Shown here piece after piece: positions 26,215-34,014 of a stretch of 47,453 bases of DNA. How positions within the stretch are numbered: the stretch's first letter is position 1; each line of letters starts with the position of its first letter. The position numbers were made by a program, and so were the translations under genes. The stretch comes from Desulfotignum sp. Lineage in GTDB: Bacteria > Desulfobacterota > Desulfobacteria > Desulfobacterales > Desulfobacteraceae. Below the pieces are notes generated by a model. That model was not told the DNA's origin and ran no database searches. It was given only the letters and a program-made list of their open reading frames with translations. The DNA lies in NCBI GenBank assembly GCA_011390615.1, contig JAABSB010000005.1, positions 1 to 47,453 of the forward strand, read 5' to 3'.

Positions 26215-29024
26215 GCAGGGACCGCTTTTCTGATGACCCGGTCGGGCCGCCCGGTGAGGGTGGCCTGGATTATCCGCTCCATGAAAATGGGATCACCGGA
26301 AGCGGTTTTCGGAATCTTGTCGTTGACGGAAAGGGTCACGGACCGGCAGGAGGTGCCTGCGGCCAGACCAAGGTCTCTGACTTTTTTGACCAGGATATCC
26401 CTGGCAAAGGTGTCTGCTTTTGTAAAATCCTGAAACTGCCGGGTGCCGGCAATCCCTTCCACGGTGAAACCGCCCTGCTGTGCCGGCGTGATACGGATCT
26501 GGCGGTGGACCACCACATCCGAGGTGATGGCGCCGATGGCATTGGCCACATCCGCATCTTTTGGTAAAATCGCTTCCGCACCCAGGGCTCGGGCCGCGCC
26601 AGGTAAAAAGAAGGCAATGGGGGCGCCGATGCCGATCACCGGCCGCTTTAGATCAATGCGCACCTGAAATTCATCATTGCCGCCGGCCATGAGATTGTTC
26701 ACCAGGGCCCGGCATACCGGGCAGGATGCCAGATTTTCCGGGTTGATCTCATCATCCAGCTGCCGTTTGAGAAGTTCCAGGGCCAGCAGTCTGGTGCCGG
26801 TCTCAAGGAGCATGGGGATCATGTCCTCAATTTTTTGTCCTGCAAGAAAGGCGATGCATTCGCAGAAGGTTTTGGCTGCCTGATGGTCCCATCTGATGAA
26901 ATTTCCCTGGATATGAAGCAGGTCGGTAAAGGTCAGGCCGCAGCGCTGGATGGCGAATTTTTCCTCCAGCCGGGATAAAAAAAGACCGGATTCGGTGAGT
27001 ACGCCGGTTTTATAAACCAGTTCCTCAATGGAATGGGGCCGTTGGGCCAGAAGGGACATCACCTGTTTTTCCATGGGTTTGCGGTCTGAAAGTCTGGTGG
27101 AACCGGTAAAGGTTAAAAGCTGCATGTTTTTTGTGGAGGAGCAGAACCGGTTCAGATTATGTTTGAGATATTCCAGGGCCTCCTGTAACCCGGACCGGTT
27201 TTTTCCCAGCCAGGCAATGGGGGCCACCCGGCCCGGCCCGATGGAAAATTCGCCCTTTTCAAATGCTATCAGGCTGTCCCCTCCCAGGCCGGCGGTACGG
27301 ATCTCCAGGGCCTGGACATGGGTTCTGCGGCCCCCCACAATGGAGCCGCTTTCATTGAGGCGCACCAGGTTGTCCTTGAGTGCGGCCGTATCAGTGGTGG
27401 TGCCGCCCATATCCACCACCAGGGCATCGGTTTTACCGGTGAGGTGCCGGGCCCCTGCCACGGAAGCGGCCGGACCGGACAAAATGGTTTCCACCGGCCG
27501 TTTTTTTGCCATGGCCGCATCCATGAGGGTGCCGTCCCCCTTGACCACCACAATGGGGGCCTGGATGTTGAACTGGGAAAGGACCTGCTCCAGGTCTGAC
27601 AGCAGATTTTTCAGGCGGGGGATGATTCTGGCATTGAGCATGGCGGTGACAGCCCGGGTCTGGAAATTCAGTGTATCTGACAATTCATGGCCGCAGCTCA
27701 CAAACATCCGGGTGTGGTCCTGGAGTATTTTTTTCACAGCCAGTTCATGGGCCGGGTTGATGGTGCCGGCATACCCGGATACGGCAAAGGCGGTCACTCC
27801 ATGGCTGGCGATCATCTGGTCAGCTATTTTTCTGATCTGGTGCGGGTCTATGTCTAATATTTGCCTGCCTGATATATCCAGTTCCCCCTGGATAACGGTT
27901 TTGGGAGAATAGTCAATGGTCCGGGTCAGGCCCGGTGGTGCCATCAGGAGCATGGCCACGGTCTGGCCTTCATTTTCTACTATGGCATTGGTGGCCAGGG
28001 TGGTGGATAAAGCCACCAGCTCCACTGAAGCCAGCCGGTCCTGGTCCAGCTTTGCCAGGGCGTTTCCAATGCCGATGGTGAAATCCCATTTTGTGGTCAG
28101 TGCTTTGGCCTTGGACAGCGTGATCTGGCTCTTCAGGTCATATACCACAGCATCTGTATAGGTGCCGCCGGCATCAATCCCCAGTCCGGTCCGGATATCA
28201 TCAGCTTCATGGGCAGGTGGTTCATCAGAAGGAATAATACATACAGAGTCCCCGTCCTGATCCTTTGCTGCGGTGTCCCATACCGGGCTGGCAGTTAGGC
28301 CTGCAGTGACGGCATCAAAGGCAATGACATGGCCAGGGGGAACCACAAGCACCCGGGGGGTTGATGCCGTGGTCGTCATCATCTGCCGGAGCAGGCCCTG
28401 GTCTCCTGTGATTCGTTCATACTGCCATCCATATTCTTTTGCCATGTCCTGGGCCATACGTTCATATTTGGGGGCCTGGCCGGACCGGGTTTCAATGAAT
28501 GCGGCCCGCTGGTAATTTTTCTGCCAGGAGTTGAGAAAGGCAAAGGTATGGTCGGCGGTTTTCTGCCCGTGGGAGTTTTTCAGATCCTCATACACCAGCT
28601 GGCGGTTACCGAACCAGGCTTTTTTGCGCCGCTGGGAAACTGGTTCCGCTTTTTCCTCACACCAGCCGGCAGACAGGTAATAGGTGCCGGGAAAGCGTTT
28701 GAACTGCTCCTGGTAGGCCTGGTCCCCGCCCAGAAACAGGGCGATGCAGTCATGCACCCGGGGGATGACCAGGGGGATGTCCCGGGCTGTCAGTCCGATG
28801 GTGCCTTTGCCGCAGACCCCGTATCCGATGATGATCCTGTCTCCGTCCCTGTTGCCGGCAATCCTGTCAATGGCTTCCTGGACCTTTGTATTCAGCTTAT
28901 GGGGATTCTCATGGAGACCGGCCTCCAGGAATGTAAAATCAAACTCCAGGCCTATTTCCCGGGCAATTTCCTTCATATCCCTGGCCAGCACCGCGCAGGC
29001 GATGACATAGATCTTCTTATTCAC
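26211..29024 (-). CDS. DUF1638-hydantoinase/oxoprolinase (HyuA) fusion protein
   Basis: A 937-residue protein with two parts. Residues about 1-250 form a DUF1638 domain (KKIYVIACAVLARDM ... RIIIGYGVCGKGTIGL ... RVHDCIALFLGG). From about residue 280 a HyuA-type ASKHA ATPase follows, with phosphate loops GIDAGGTYTDAV (around D284) and 'VVDMGGTTTDTAAL' and a C-terminal 'GAPIAFFLPGAARALGAEAI'. HyuA enzymes hydrolyse cyclic amides with ATP, while related ASKHA proteins reactivate corrinoid proteins. GTG at 29024 is preferred because AAGGA lies 8 bases upstream; an ATG at 29048 has no site. It lies downstream of MttB2 and the DAO flavoprotein, so a role in methylamine or corrinoid metabolism is likely but inferred. 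Confidence 0.82.
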   Translation of the reverse strand: MNKKIYVIACAVLARDMKEIAREIGLEFDFTFLEAGLHENPHKLNTKVQEAIDRIAGNRDGDRIIIGYGVCGKGTIGLTARDIPLVIPRVHDCIALFLGGDQAYQEQFKRFPGTYYLSAGWCEEKAEPVSQRRKKAWFGNRQLVYEDLKNSHGQKTADHTFAFLNSWQKNYQRAAFIETRSGQAPKYERMAQDMAKEYGWQYERITGDQGLLRQMMTTTASTPRVLVVPPGHVIAFDAVTAGLTASPVWDTAAKDQDGDSVCIIPSDEPPAHEADDIRTGLGIDAGGTYTDAVVYDLKSQITLSKAKALTTKWDFTIGIGNALAKLDQDRLASVELVALSTTLATNAIVENEGQTVAMLLMAPPGLTRTIDYSPKTVIQGELDISGRQILDIDPHQIRKIADQMIASHGVTAFAVSGYAGTINPAHELAVKKILQDHTRMFVSCGHELSDTLNFQTRAVTAMLNARIIPRLKNLLSDLEQVLSQFNIQAPIVVVKGDGTLMDAAMAKKRPVETILSGPAASVAGARHLTGKTDALVVDMGGTTTDTAALKDNLVRLNESGSIVGGRRTHVQALEIRTAGLGGDSLIAFEKGEFSIGPGRVAPIAWLGKNRSGLQEALEYLKHNLNRFCSSTKNMQLLTFTGSTRLSDRKPMEKQVMSLLAQRPHSIEELVYKTGVLTESGLFLSRLEEKFAIQRCGLTFTDLLHIQGNFIRWDHQAAKTFCECIAFLAGQKIEDMIPMLLETGTRLLALELLKRQLDDEINPENLASCPVCRALVNNLMAGGNDEFQVRIDLKRPVIGIGAPIAFFLPGAARALGAEAILPKDADVANAIGAITSDVVVHRQIRITPAQQGGFTVEGIAGTRQFQDFTKADTFARDILVKKVRDLGLAAGTSCRSVTLSVNDKIPKTASGDPIFMERIIQATLTGRPDRVIRKAVPA

Positions 29025-29147
29025 GGTCAGTTTCCTTGGGTTGGGCATTCATATTATTATTAAAATAGGCTTCTCACCAACCCAGTGTCAACTGTTTTTC
29101 ACAGAGCATTTACAGATAATCAGGCGGGATAAACCCGGACGGGGTTC

Positions 29148-30353
29148 CTATTTCAGAAAGGTATCCCCTTTTTCAAAATCCCCTTCCCGGAACCGGGAAT
29201 ACCGCAGGGGATTGTCTGTGTTGTCCATTTTGCCGGTGGCAATGTCTGCCACCCGTTTGCCGGCACCCGGAGACATCATGACCCCGCACCAGTATCCGCA
29301 GTTAACATGAAATCCCTCAATTTCTCCGCAAGGACCGATGACAGGCTTGTCATCCGGGGTGTATACATACTGGCCGGCAGATACGTTGACATCTTCGGCC
29401 TTGAGGTTGTCAGCCACTTTTTCCAGAAACGGGTTGAGCCGGGATACCCGGTGGATTGATTCAGCGGCAAAGTCCCAGTCCGTGGGCAGTTCATCAGCAG
29501 GCGCAGATTCCGGTTCATCCGGGTCCACCCAGGCACAGAGCAGGCCGCCTGCTTCCGGGCGCCAGTACCCGTGGTTCACCAGATCCACGGTAAAAGGGGC
29601 AGCGGCCGGCAGGTCCGGGTGGTCTGTTTTGATATATGCTTTCTGGCGCCGCACTGTACGCAGGGGCATGTCTATGCCAGCCATCTTTCCGATGACCCCG
29701 GCAAAGGGTCCGGCACAGTTGACCACCAGCCGGGTGGAAATGGTGCCTTTATCGGTTTTTACAGCGCATACCCCCTGGCTGTCGGTCTGGATGTCTGTGA
29801 CTTCTGTCTTCATAAAAAACGCGGCATCACCAGCCCCTTTGGCAAATCCATAGGTGGCCTCATGGGTGGACAGCCACCCGTCCCGGATGTTGAAGGTGGC
29901 TCCGAGAGCCTGGGGGGCCAGGAAGGCAAAGCGCTTGTGCAGATCATCCGTGCCGATGTATTCAGCCCCGGGGATGCCAATGGCATGGTATTGGGCCACG
30001 GCCTTTTTCAGATCCGGCAGCTGGGCTTCATCATCAGTGACAAACAGGTATCCCCGCTGGGTCATATGGATGTCAATGCCGGGCAGACCAACAACATCAT
30101 TGAAATTTTCAAACATCTCCACACTGGCAAGGGCCAGGTCAGCCATGGATTTTTCCGTGAACTGGGTGCGGAAACATTCCACGCTGGCAGCAGTGGTCAG
30201 GCTGGACAGGGCATCGCGTTTTTCCACCAGGATGGTTTTCATGCCGGCTTTTGACAGCCAGAAAGCGGTTGCCGATCCCACAATGCCGCCGCCGATAACC
30301 ACGGCGTCAGCTGTGATGGTACCGTATTCCTTTGGTATGGTGATGTGACTCAT
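29148..30353 (-). CDS. DAO-family FAD-dependent oxidoreductase (sarcosine oxidase beta-like)
   Basis: A 401-residue flavoprotein. The FAD motif 'ADAVVIGGGIVGSATAFWL' lies at about 15-33, followed by the DAO-type 'VECFRTQFTEKSM', the strand 'RLVVNCAGPFAGVIG', and the C-terminal FAD closure 'GFHVNCGYWCGVMMSPGAG'. Such enzymes oxidise N-methyl or secondary amino acids (sarcosine, N-methylglycine derivatives). It follows MttB2 by 141 bases with AAGGA before its ATG. It may remove the last methyl in the demethylation series. No signal peptide. Substrate not determinable from sequence. Confidence 0.85.
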   Translation of the reverse strand: MSHITIPKEYGTITADAVVIGGGIVGSATAFWLSKAGMKTILVEKRDALSSLTTAASVECFRTQFTEKSMADLALASVEMFENFNDVVGLPGIDIHMTQRGYLFVTDDEAQLPDLKKAVAQYHAIGIPGAEYIGTDDLHKRFAFLAPQALGATFNIRDGWLSTHEATYGFAKGAGDAAFFMKTEVTDIQTDSQGVCAVKTDKGTISTRLVVNCAGPFAGVIGKMAGIDMPLRTVRRQKAYIKTDHPDLPAAAPFTVDLVNHGYWRPEAGGLLCAWVDPDEPESAPADELPTDWDFAAESIHRVSRLNPFLEKVADNLKAEDVNVSAGQYVYTPDDKPVIGPCGEIEGFHVNCGYWCGVMMSPGAGKRVADIATGKMDNTDNPLRYSRFREGDFEKGDTFLK

Positions 30354-30392
30354 GATGGTTTTCCTTATGTATGTGTATCATATTTTTTTTAT

Positions 30393-30426
30393 ATGAAAGT
30401 TTTAAGTTTTAAGCTAATACTTTCAT
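30393..30426. repeat. Inverted repeat in the MttB2-DAO gap
   Basis: ATGAAAGT (30393-30400) and ACTTTCAT (30419-30426) flank an 18-base AT-rich loop with a doubled GTTTTAA. In the minus-strand transcript it would form a hairpin about 40 bases before the DAO start codon, possibly an mRNA processing or stability element. Confidence 0.35.
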
Positions 30427-30494
30427 CCTCTGTTGTGGTTTCTCAGGCCATGACTGTTATTATCAGGGGCTTGCAGAAAAGAGTTTCTTATTTT

Positions 30495-31913
30495 CTATTT
30501 GTTGCGGACAGCTTCCATGTATCTGTCCAGGTCCCTGCGGATGGCGGGGTCCATGTCAGGGGGTTCAAAGTTATCCAGGATCTCTTTGTATTTGGCATTG
30601 GCCTGCTGTTCCATGGAAAGACTGCCCTTTGCGGTCCAGGCATCAAAATTGCGGCGTTCCTCCATAAGCGGTGCATACAGTTCTGATCTGAAATATTGAA
30701 ATGTGTGGCGATTAGTCAGATATTCTCCGCCAGGTCCCACCTGGTCGATCACATCCAGGGCCAGTTTTTCCGGGATGATCTCTTCCCCTTTTTTTATGCG
30801 GCGGCACATGCCCATCATTTCCGCATCGATCATGAATTTTTCATAGGACGCGGTCATATACCCTTCCAGAATGCCGGCGGCATGCAGCACAAAATTGATC
30901 CCGCTCAAACAAGCCATCTGCAGGCTCATCATGGATTCAAACCCGGCCTGGGAATCCACCATTTTGGCATCGGTCAGGGCCCCGCCGCCCCGGGAGGGCA
31001 GGTTGTAGAACCGTCCCATCTGGGCGGTGGCTGCAGTGTTCACCGCCATTTCAGGGGCACCGATGCTCAGGGTGCCGTAATGCATGGCCGTAGCAGAGGA
31101 GGATCCGGCAAAGATCACCGGTGCCCCTTCTCTCACCAGCTGGGCCAGGCAGATGCCGGCCAGTACTTCTGCATTCTGGACCACCAGGGTGCCTTCCATG
31201 GTCACCGGCGTGGTGGCACCGGCAATGGACAGAGAAGAGATCAGCTGGGGCATGCCGGCTGCGGCATAGGCCATGATGCCGGCGCACATTTTGTCATCAA
31301 ACCCCAGGGGGGTCAGGCTGGTGAGAATGCTCACAAAGGGCGGTTTTTTTGCCATTTCCTCTCTTCCCCCGAACAACATGGCTGCCATATCCAGCGTCTG
31401 CACCGCATCAGGTCCGCCTGTGCCGGCTCCCATGAAAGGCTTGTCAGACAGGACCATGGCAGCATAAATACGTTCCGCATTGCGTATTTCAACAGGGATA
31501 TCATTGGGTTCCACCATCATGCCGCCGGTGATGTCAAAATAGGGGATGGCACAGGCCAGTTTGGCAAAGTTTTCAAAATCCTTCAGGGTGCCGAACCGCC
31601 GGCCATGTTCCATGCAATTGACAAACGGCGATCCATAGCAGGGCATGAATGCGATATTGTCTCCGCCAATAACCACATTTTTTTCCGGATTTCTGGCATA
31701 AAGGGTGAATTGGGACGGGGCTTTTTTTATCTGTTCCTCCACAAATTTTTTCGTAAAATACACCCGCACCCCGTCCACTTTGCACCCTGCTTTTTTAAAC
31801 AGGTCCAGGGCAGGTGCGTATTTAAAATGCATACCGGTCTTTTCCAGCACAGCCATGGTGGCTGCATGGATTCTTTCTGTTTCCTGTGAAGAGAAATATT
31901 CAAAAAACCCCAT
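30495..31913 (-). CDS. MttB-family methyltransferase 2 (betaine/quaternary amine:corrinoid type)
   Basis: A 472-residue member of the MttB superfamily, again without an amber codon. Landmarks are the N-terminal 'SSQETERIHAATMAVLEKTG', the central 'SSLSIAGATTPVTMEGTLVV', GALTDAKMVDSQAGFESMMSL and C-terminal 'VGPGGEYLTNRHTFQYFRSE'. It is distinct from MttB1 upstream, so the two are not recent duplicates. AAGGA lies 6 bases before the ATG. It heads a leftward operon with a good sigma-54 promoter about 140 bases upstream, opposite a sigma-54 activator. The neighbouring dimethylglycine dehydrogenase-like gene and BCCT transporter suggest glycine betaine or a similar substrate. Confidence 0.9.
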   Translation of the reverse strand: MGFFEYFSSQETERIHAATMAVLEKTGMHFKYAPALDLFKKAGCKVDGVRVYFTKKFVEEQIKKAPSQFTLYARNPEKNVVIGGDNIAFMPCYGSPFVNCMEHGRRFGTLKDFENFAKLACAIPYFDITGGMMVEPNDIPVEIRNAERIYAAMVLSDKPFMGAGTGGPDAVQTLDMAAMLFGGREEMAKKPPFVSILTSLTPLGFDDKMCAGIMAYAAAGMPQLISSLSIAGATTPVTMEGTLVVQNAEVLAGICLAQLVREGAPVIFAGSSSATAMHYGTLSIGAPEMAVNTAATAQMGRFYNLPSRGGGALTDAKMVDSQAGFESMMSLQMACLSGINFVLHAAGILEGYMTASYEKFMIDAEMMGMCRRIKKGEEIIPEKLALDVIDQVGPGGEYLTNRHTFQYFRSELYAPLMEERRNFDAWTAKGSLSMEQQANAKYKEILDNFEPPDMDPAIRRDLDRYMEAVRNK

Positions 31914-31944
31914 GATATATCCTTATTCAGTTAAAAGGTTATGA

Positions 31945-31964
31945 TGCCGGAACATTTTCTGGCA
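31945..31964. promoter_or_regulatory. Imperfect dyad in the leader of the MttB2 operon
   Basis: TGCCGGAA-CATT-TTCTGGCA has one mismatch between arms and lies between the MttB2 start codon and its sigma-54 promoter. The TTCTGG half matches half-sites found near the other sigma-54 promoter. It may be an activator or repressor site. Confidence 0.35.
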
Positions 31965-31999
31965 CAATTTTTCATTGGCGGTATATCCACGTGATATAA

Positions 32000-32028
32000 T
32001 CCAGAAATGCAAGCAACATGTTCCAGAA
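32000..32028. promoter_or_regulatory. Direct repeat TCCAGAA x2, spaced 22 bases
   Basis: TCCAGAA occurs at 32000-32006 and 32022-32028, two helical turns apart. The same heptamer forms the arms of the dyad at 33904-33924, ahead of the other sigma-54 promoter. It is a candidate binding site for the activator encoded between the two places. Confidence 0.35.
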
Positions 32029-32051
32029 TATATAGTATATAGCATATCGCT

Positions 32052-32068
32052 AGCATATTTCATGCCAG
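32052..32068 (-). promoter_or_regulatory. Sigma-54 (-24/-12) promoter of the MttB2 operon
   Basis: Minus-strand CTGGCATG-AAAT-ATGCT fits the consensus YTGGCACG-N4-TTGCW at 11 of 13 defined bases, with the invariant GG and GC separated by exactly 10 bases. Transcription would start near 32040, about 127 bases before MttB2. It lies in the 391-base gap shared with the divergent sigma-54 activator gene. Confidence 0.7.
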
Positions 32069-32263
32069 ATCATGAAATGAACCGGCAGACACCCGGTGAC
32101 CACCCGGGAACCGTCTCTTTGGGGGGATGGATCCGCTATTTTCAGGGCTTTCGGCACGGCGTATTTGTGCTGCTGCACCGAAAAAAATCAAAATTTTTTT
32201 ATATCTCTTGCTTTTTTGGGAAAATTCATGCATCCAGGAATGACAGGATGAGATAAAACAAAA

Positions 32264-32287
32264 AAAAATCAAAAAAATTTGATTTTT
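32264..32287. promoter_or_regulatory. Perfect AT-rich dyad just upstream of the activator gene
   Basis: AAAAATCAAA-AAAA-TTTGATTTTT ends 17 bases before the activator ATG. A related AATCAAAATTTTTT run lies near 32187. It could be an autoregulatory operator or a bent-DNA segment. Confidence 0.35.
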
Positions 32288-32304
32288 ACTGGTAAAAAGC
32301 ATTT

Positions 32305-33741
32305 ATGGACCGTATCAATTTCGAAGATATCGACATTTACAGTGTGCTGTCTTCCATGCATGAAGGGGTGGTGATTGCAGATATCTCCGGAAAAGTCATA
32401 TTTTTCAACAATACCCAGGGCCAGATTGATGATGTTGCCCCCAAGGATGCCATCGGCAAAAAAATTCTGGATATCTACCAGCTGGGGGATGATACCAGCC
32501 CCATCATGCGCTGCCTCATCAGCGGGGCACCCATCATCAATGAAACCCTGGTATACCGGACAAGGCTGGGACGGGTATGCAATATTCTGTTCAGCGTATT
32601 TCCCCTTTACAAAAACGGGAACCTCATCGGGGCCATCAATTTTTCCAAGGAATACCAGCTCCTTGAACAGGTGATTCTGTCACAGTCATCTTCTGCCGGT
32701 TCTGTGCAGAAAAAGTCCTTGAACGGCACCCGGTTTTCCTTTAAGGATATTATTGCATCCGATCCCGAGATGCGCAATGCCATCCGCATCGCCAGAATGT
32801 CTGCCGGCTCACCGTCCCCCATCATGATCTCCGGGGAGACCGGCACGGGAAAGGAATTGTTTGCCCAGTCCATACACAACCACAGCCCGAGAAAGAAAAA
32901 ACCCTTTATCCCGGTCAACTGCGCCGCCATTCCTGAAAACCTGCTGGAGGGCATATTGTTCGGCACCTCCAGGGGATCATTTACCGGTGCCATTGACAAG
33001 CCGGGCCTGTTTGAGCAGGCCAACGGCGGGACCATTTTTCTGGATGAACTGGATGCCATGCCCCTGACCCTCCAGGCCAAACTGCTCCGGGTGATCCAGG
33101 AAAAAAAGGTGAGAAAACTGGGATCACTCAAGGAGATAGACCTGGATGTAAAAATACTGTCGTCTGTGGGGCAGCCGCCGTTGAAAATTATCCGGAACGG
33201 CGCCCTTCGCATGGATCTTTTTTACCGCATGGGGGTGGTGTCCGTTCTGCTGCCCCCTCTGCGGGAGCGTAAAGGGGAGCTGGACACATTGATCCGGTAC
33301 TTTATCGTAAAATACAACCAGGCCCTGAATGAAAATGTGAAAACCATCTCTCCCAGGGTGGCACATCTGTTTGCCGGTTATGACTGGCCGGGAAATGTCA
33401 GGGAACTTGAGCATATCATTGAAGCATCCATGAATATGGTGGGCGGGACAAGTGTTATACGCCTGGCCCACCTGCCGCCCCACATTTTCAGTTTCGCCGG
33501 AAAGGAAAGACTCCAGACGGGTTCTGCCGGGCACAACAACAAAGAAATTTTCAAAAAAAGCAGCCTGCTGGAGACCCAGGCATCCAATGAAATGGAAATG
33601 ATCATGGACGCCCTGGCCCGGTACAGGGGAAATGCTGCCCGGGCAGCCAGACACCTGGGTATTTCTCCCCAGTCTTTTCATTACAAGCTGAAAAAATATG
33701 GCATTAACCGAAAAGCGTTTGTTTCCCGGGAGCCTGTGTAA
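32305..33741 (+). CDS. PAS-containing sigma-54-dependent transcriptional activator
   Basis: A 478-residue enhancer-binding protein. A PAS domain (about 8-125, SSMHEGVVIADISGKVIFFNN) senses the signal. The AAA+ domain (about 145-380) has Walker A GETGTGKE at 177-184, Walker B 'GGTIFLDELDAM', the sigma-54 contact loop as GSFTGA at 224-229 (usual GAFTGA), and the 'DWPGNVRELEHII' sensor region. A Fis-type HTH closes the protein ('NAARAARHLGISPQSFHYKL'). The architecture is that of RocR-like regulators of amino acid use. Both flanking operons have -24/-12 promoters, so it very probably controls MttB2 and the ABC-dehydrogenase-ETF operon. Confidence 0.92.
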   Translation: MDRINFEDIDIYSVLSSMHEGVVIADISGKVIFFNNTQGQIDDVAPKDAIGKKILDIYQLGDDTSPIMRCLISGAPIINETLVYRTRLGRVCNILFSVFPLYKNGNLIGAINFSKEYQLLEQVILSQSSSAGSVQKKSLNGTRFSFKDIIASDPEMRNAIRIARMSAGSPSPIMISGETGTGKELFAQSIHNHSPRKKKPFIPVNCAAIPENLLEGILFGTSRGSFTGAIDKPGLFEQANGGTIFLDELDAMPLTLQAKLLRVIQEKKVRKLGSLKEIDLDVKILSSVGQPPLKIIRNGALRMDLFYRMGVVSVLLPPLRERKGELDTLIRYFIVKYNQALNENVKTISPRVAHLFAGYDWPGNVRELEHIIEASMNMVGGTSVIRLAHLPPHIFSFAGKERLQTGSAGHNNKEIFKKSSLLETQASNEMEMIMDALARYRGNAARAARHLGISPQSFHYKLKKYGINRKAFVSREPV

Positions 33742-33843
33742 AAGTGTAAAAAAAATTTACAGTAAAACGCAAAATTTTTTAATTTTTTTTTGCCGGACAC
33801 AAAGAGCGTATTTCAGGGTCGAATTTTATTTTTATGGGGATTT

Positions 33844-33888
33844 CATTAAAATTTTATCAGAAATGTCAATGTTTCTCAAATTTTAATG
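33844..33888. repeat. Inverted CATTAAAATTT repeat upstream of the ABC operon
   Basis: CATTAAAATTT (33844-33854) is matched by its complement at 33878-33888. A third, direct copy (CATTAAAATTTT) lies at 33991-34002, just before the GGAGG of the binding protein gene. The repeats flank the sigma-54 promoter and may bind a second regulator or IHF-like protein. Confidence 0.35.
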
Positions 33889-33903
33889 CCCAAAATCACG
33901 GTT

Positions 33904-33924
33904 TGTTCTGGAAAATCCAGAACA
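33904..33924. promoter_or_regulatory. Perfect dyad next to the sigma-54 promoter of the ABC operon
   Basis: TGTTCTGGA-AAA-TCCAGAACA, with 9-base perfect arms, ends 3 bases before the -24 box. The TCCAGAA half also occurs twice in the divergent control region at 32000-32028. Activator sites usually lie further upstream, so this could instead be a repressor or modulator site. Confidence 0.5.
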
Positions 33925-33927
33925 GAG

Positions 33928-33944
33928 TTGGTACATAAAGTGCA
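33928..33944 (+). promoter_or_regulatory. Sigma-54 (-24/-12) promoter of the ABC transporter-dehydrogenase-ETF operon
   Basis: TTGGTACA-TAAA-GTGCA matches YTGGCACG-N4-TTGCW at 10 of 13 defined bases and keeps GG-N10-GC. Predicted start of transcription is near 33955, about 60 bases before the binding protein ATG. The sigma-54 activator gene lies directly upstream. Confidence 0.65.
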
Positions 33945-34014
33945 TGACAATAAGGGATGTTGGTAAGGAATGTCCCACACAGGCACGTAACATTAAAATT
34001 TTGGAGGAAGACTT

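Noticed and set aside
31958-31975. CTGGCAC on the plus strand upstream of the activator gene, possible sigma-54 autoregulation
   Set aside because: The -12 position reads CA in place of GC, and it is over 300 bases from the activator start.
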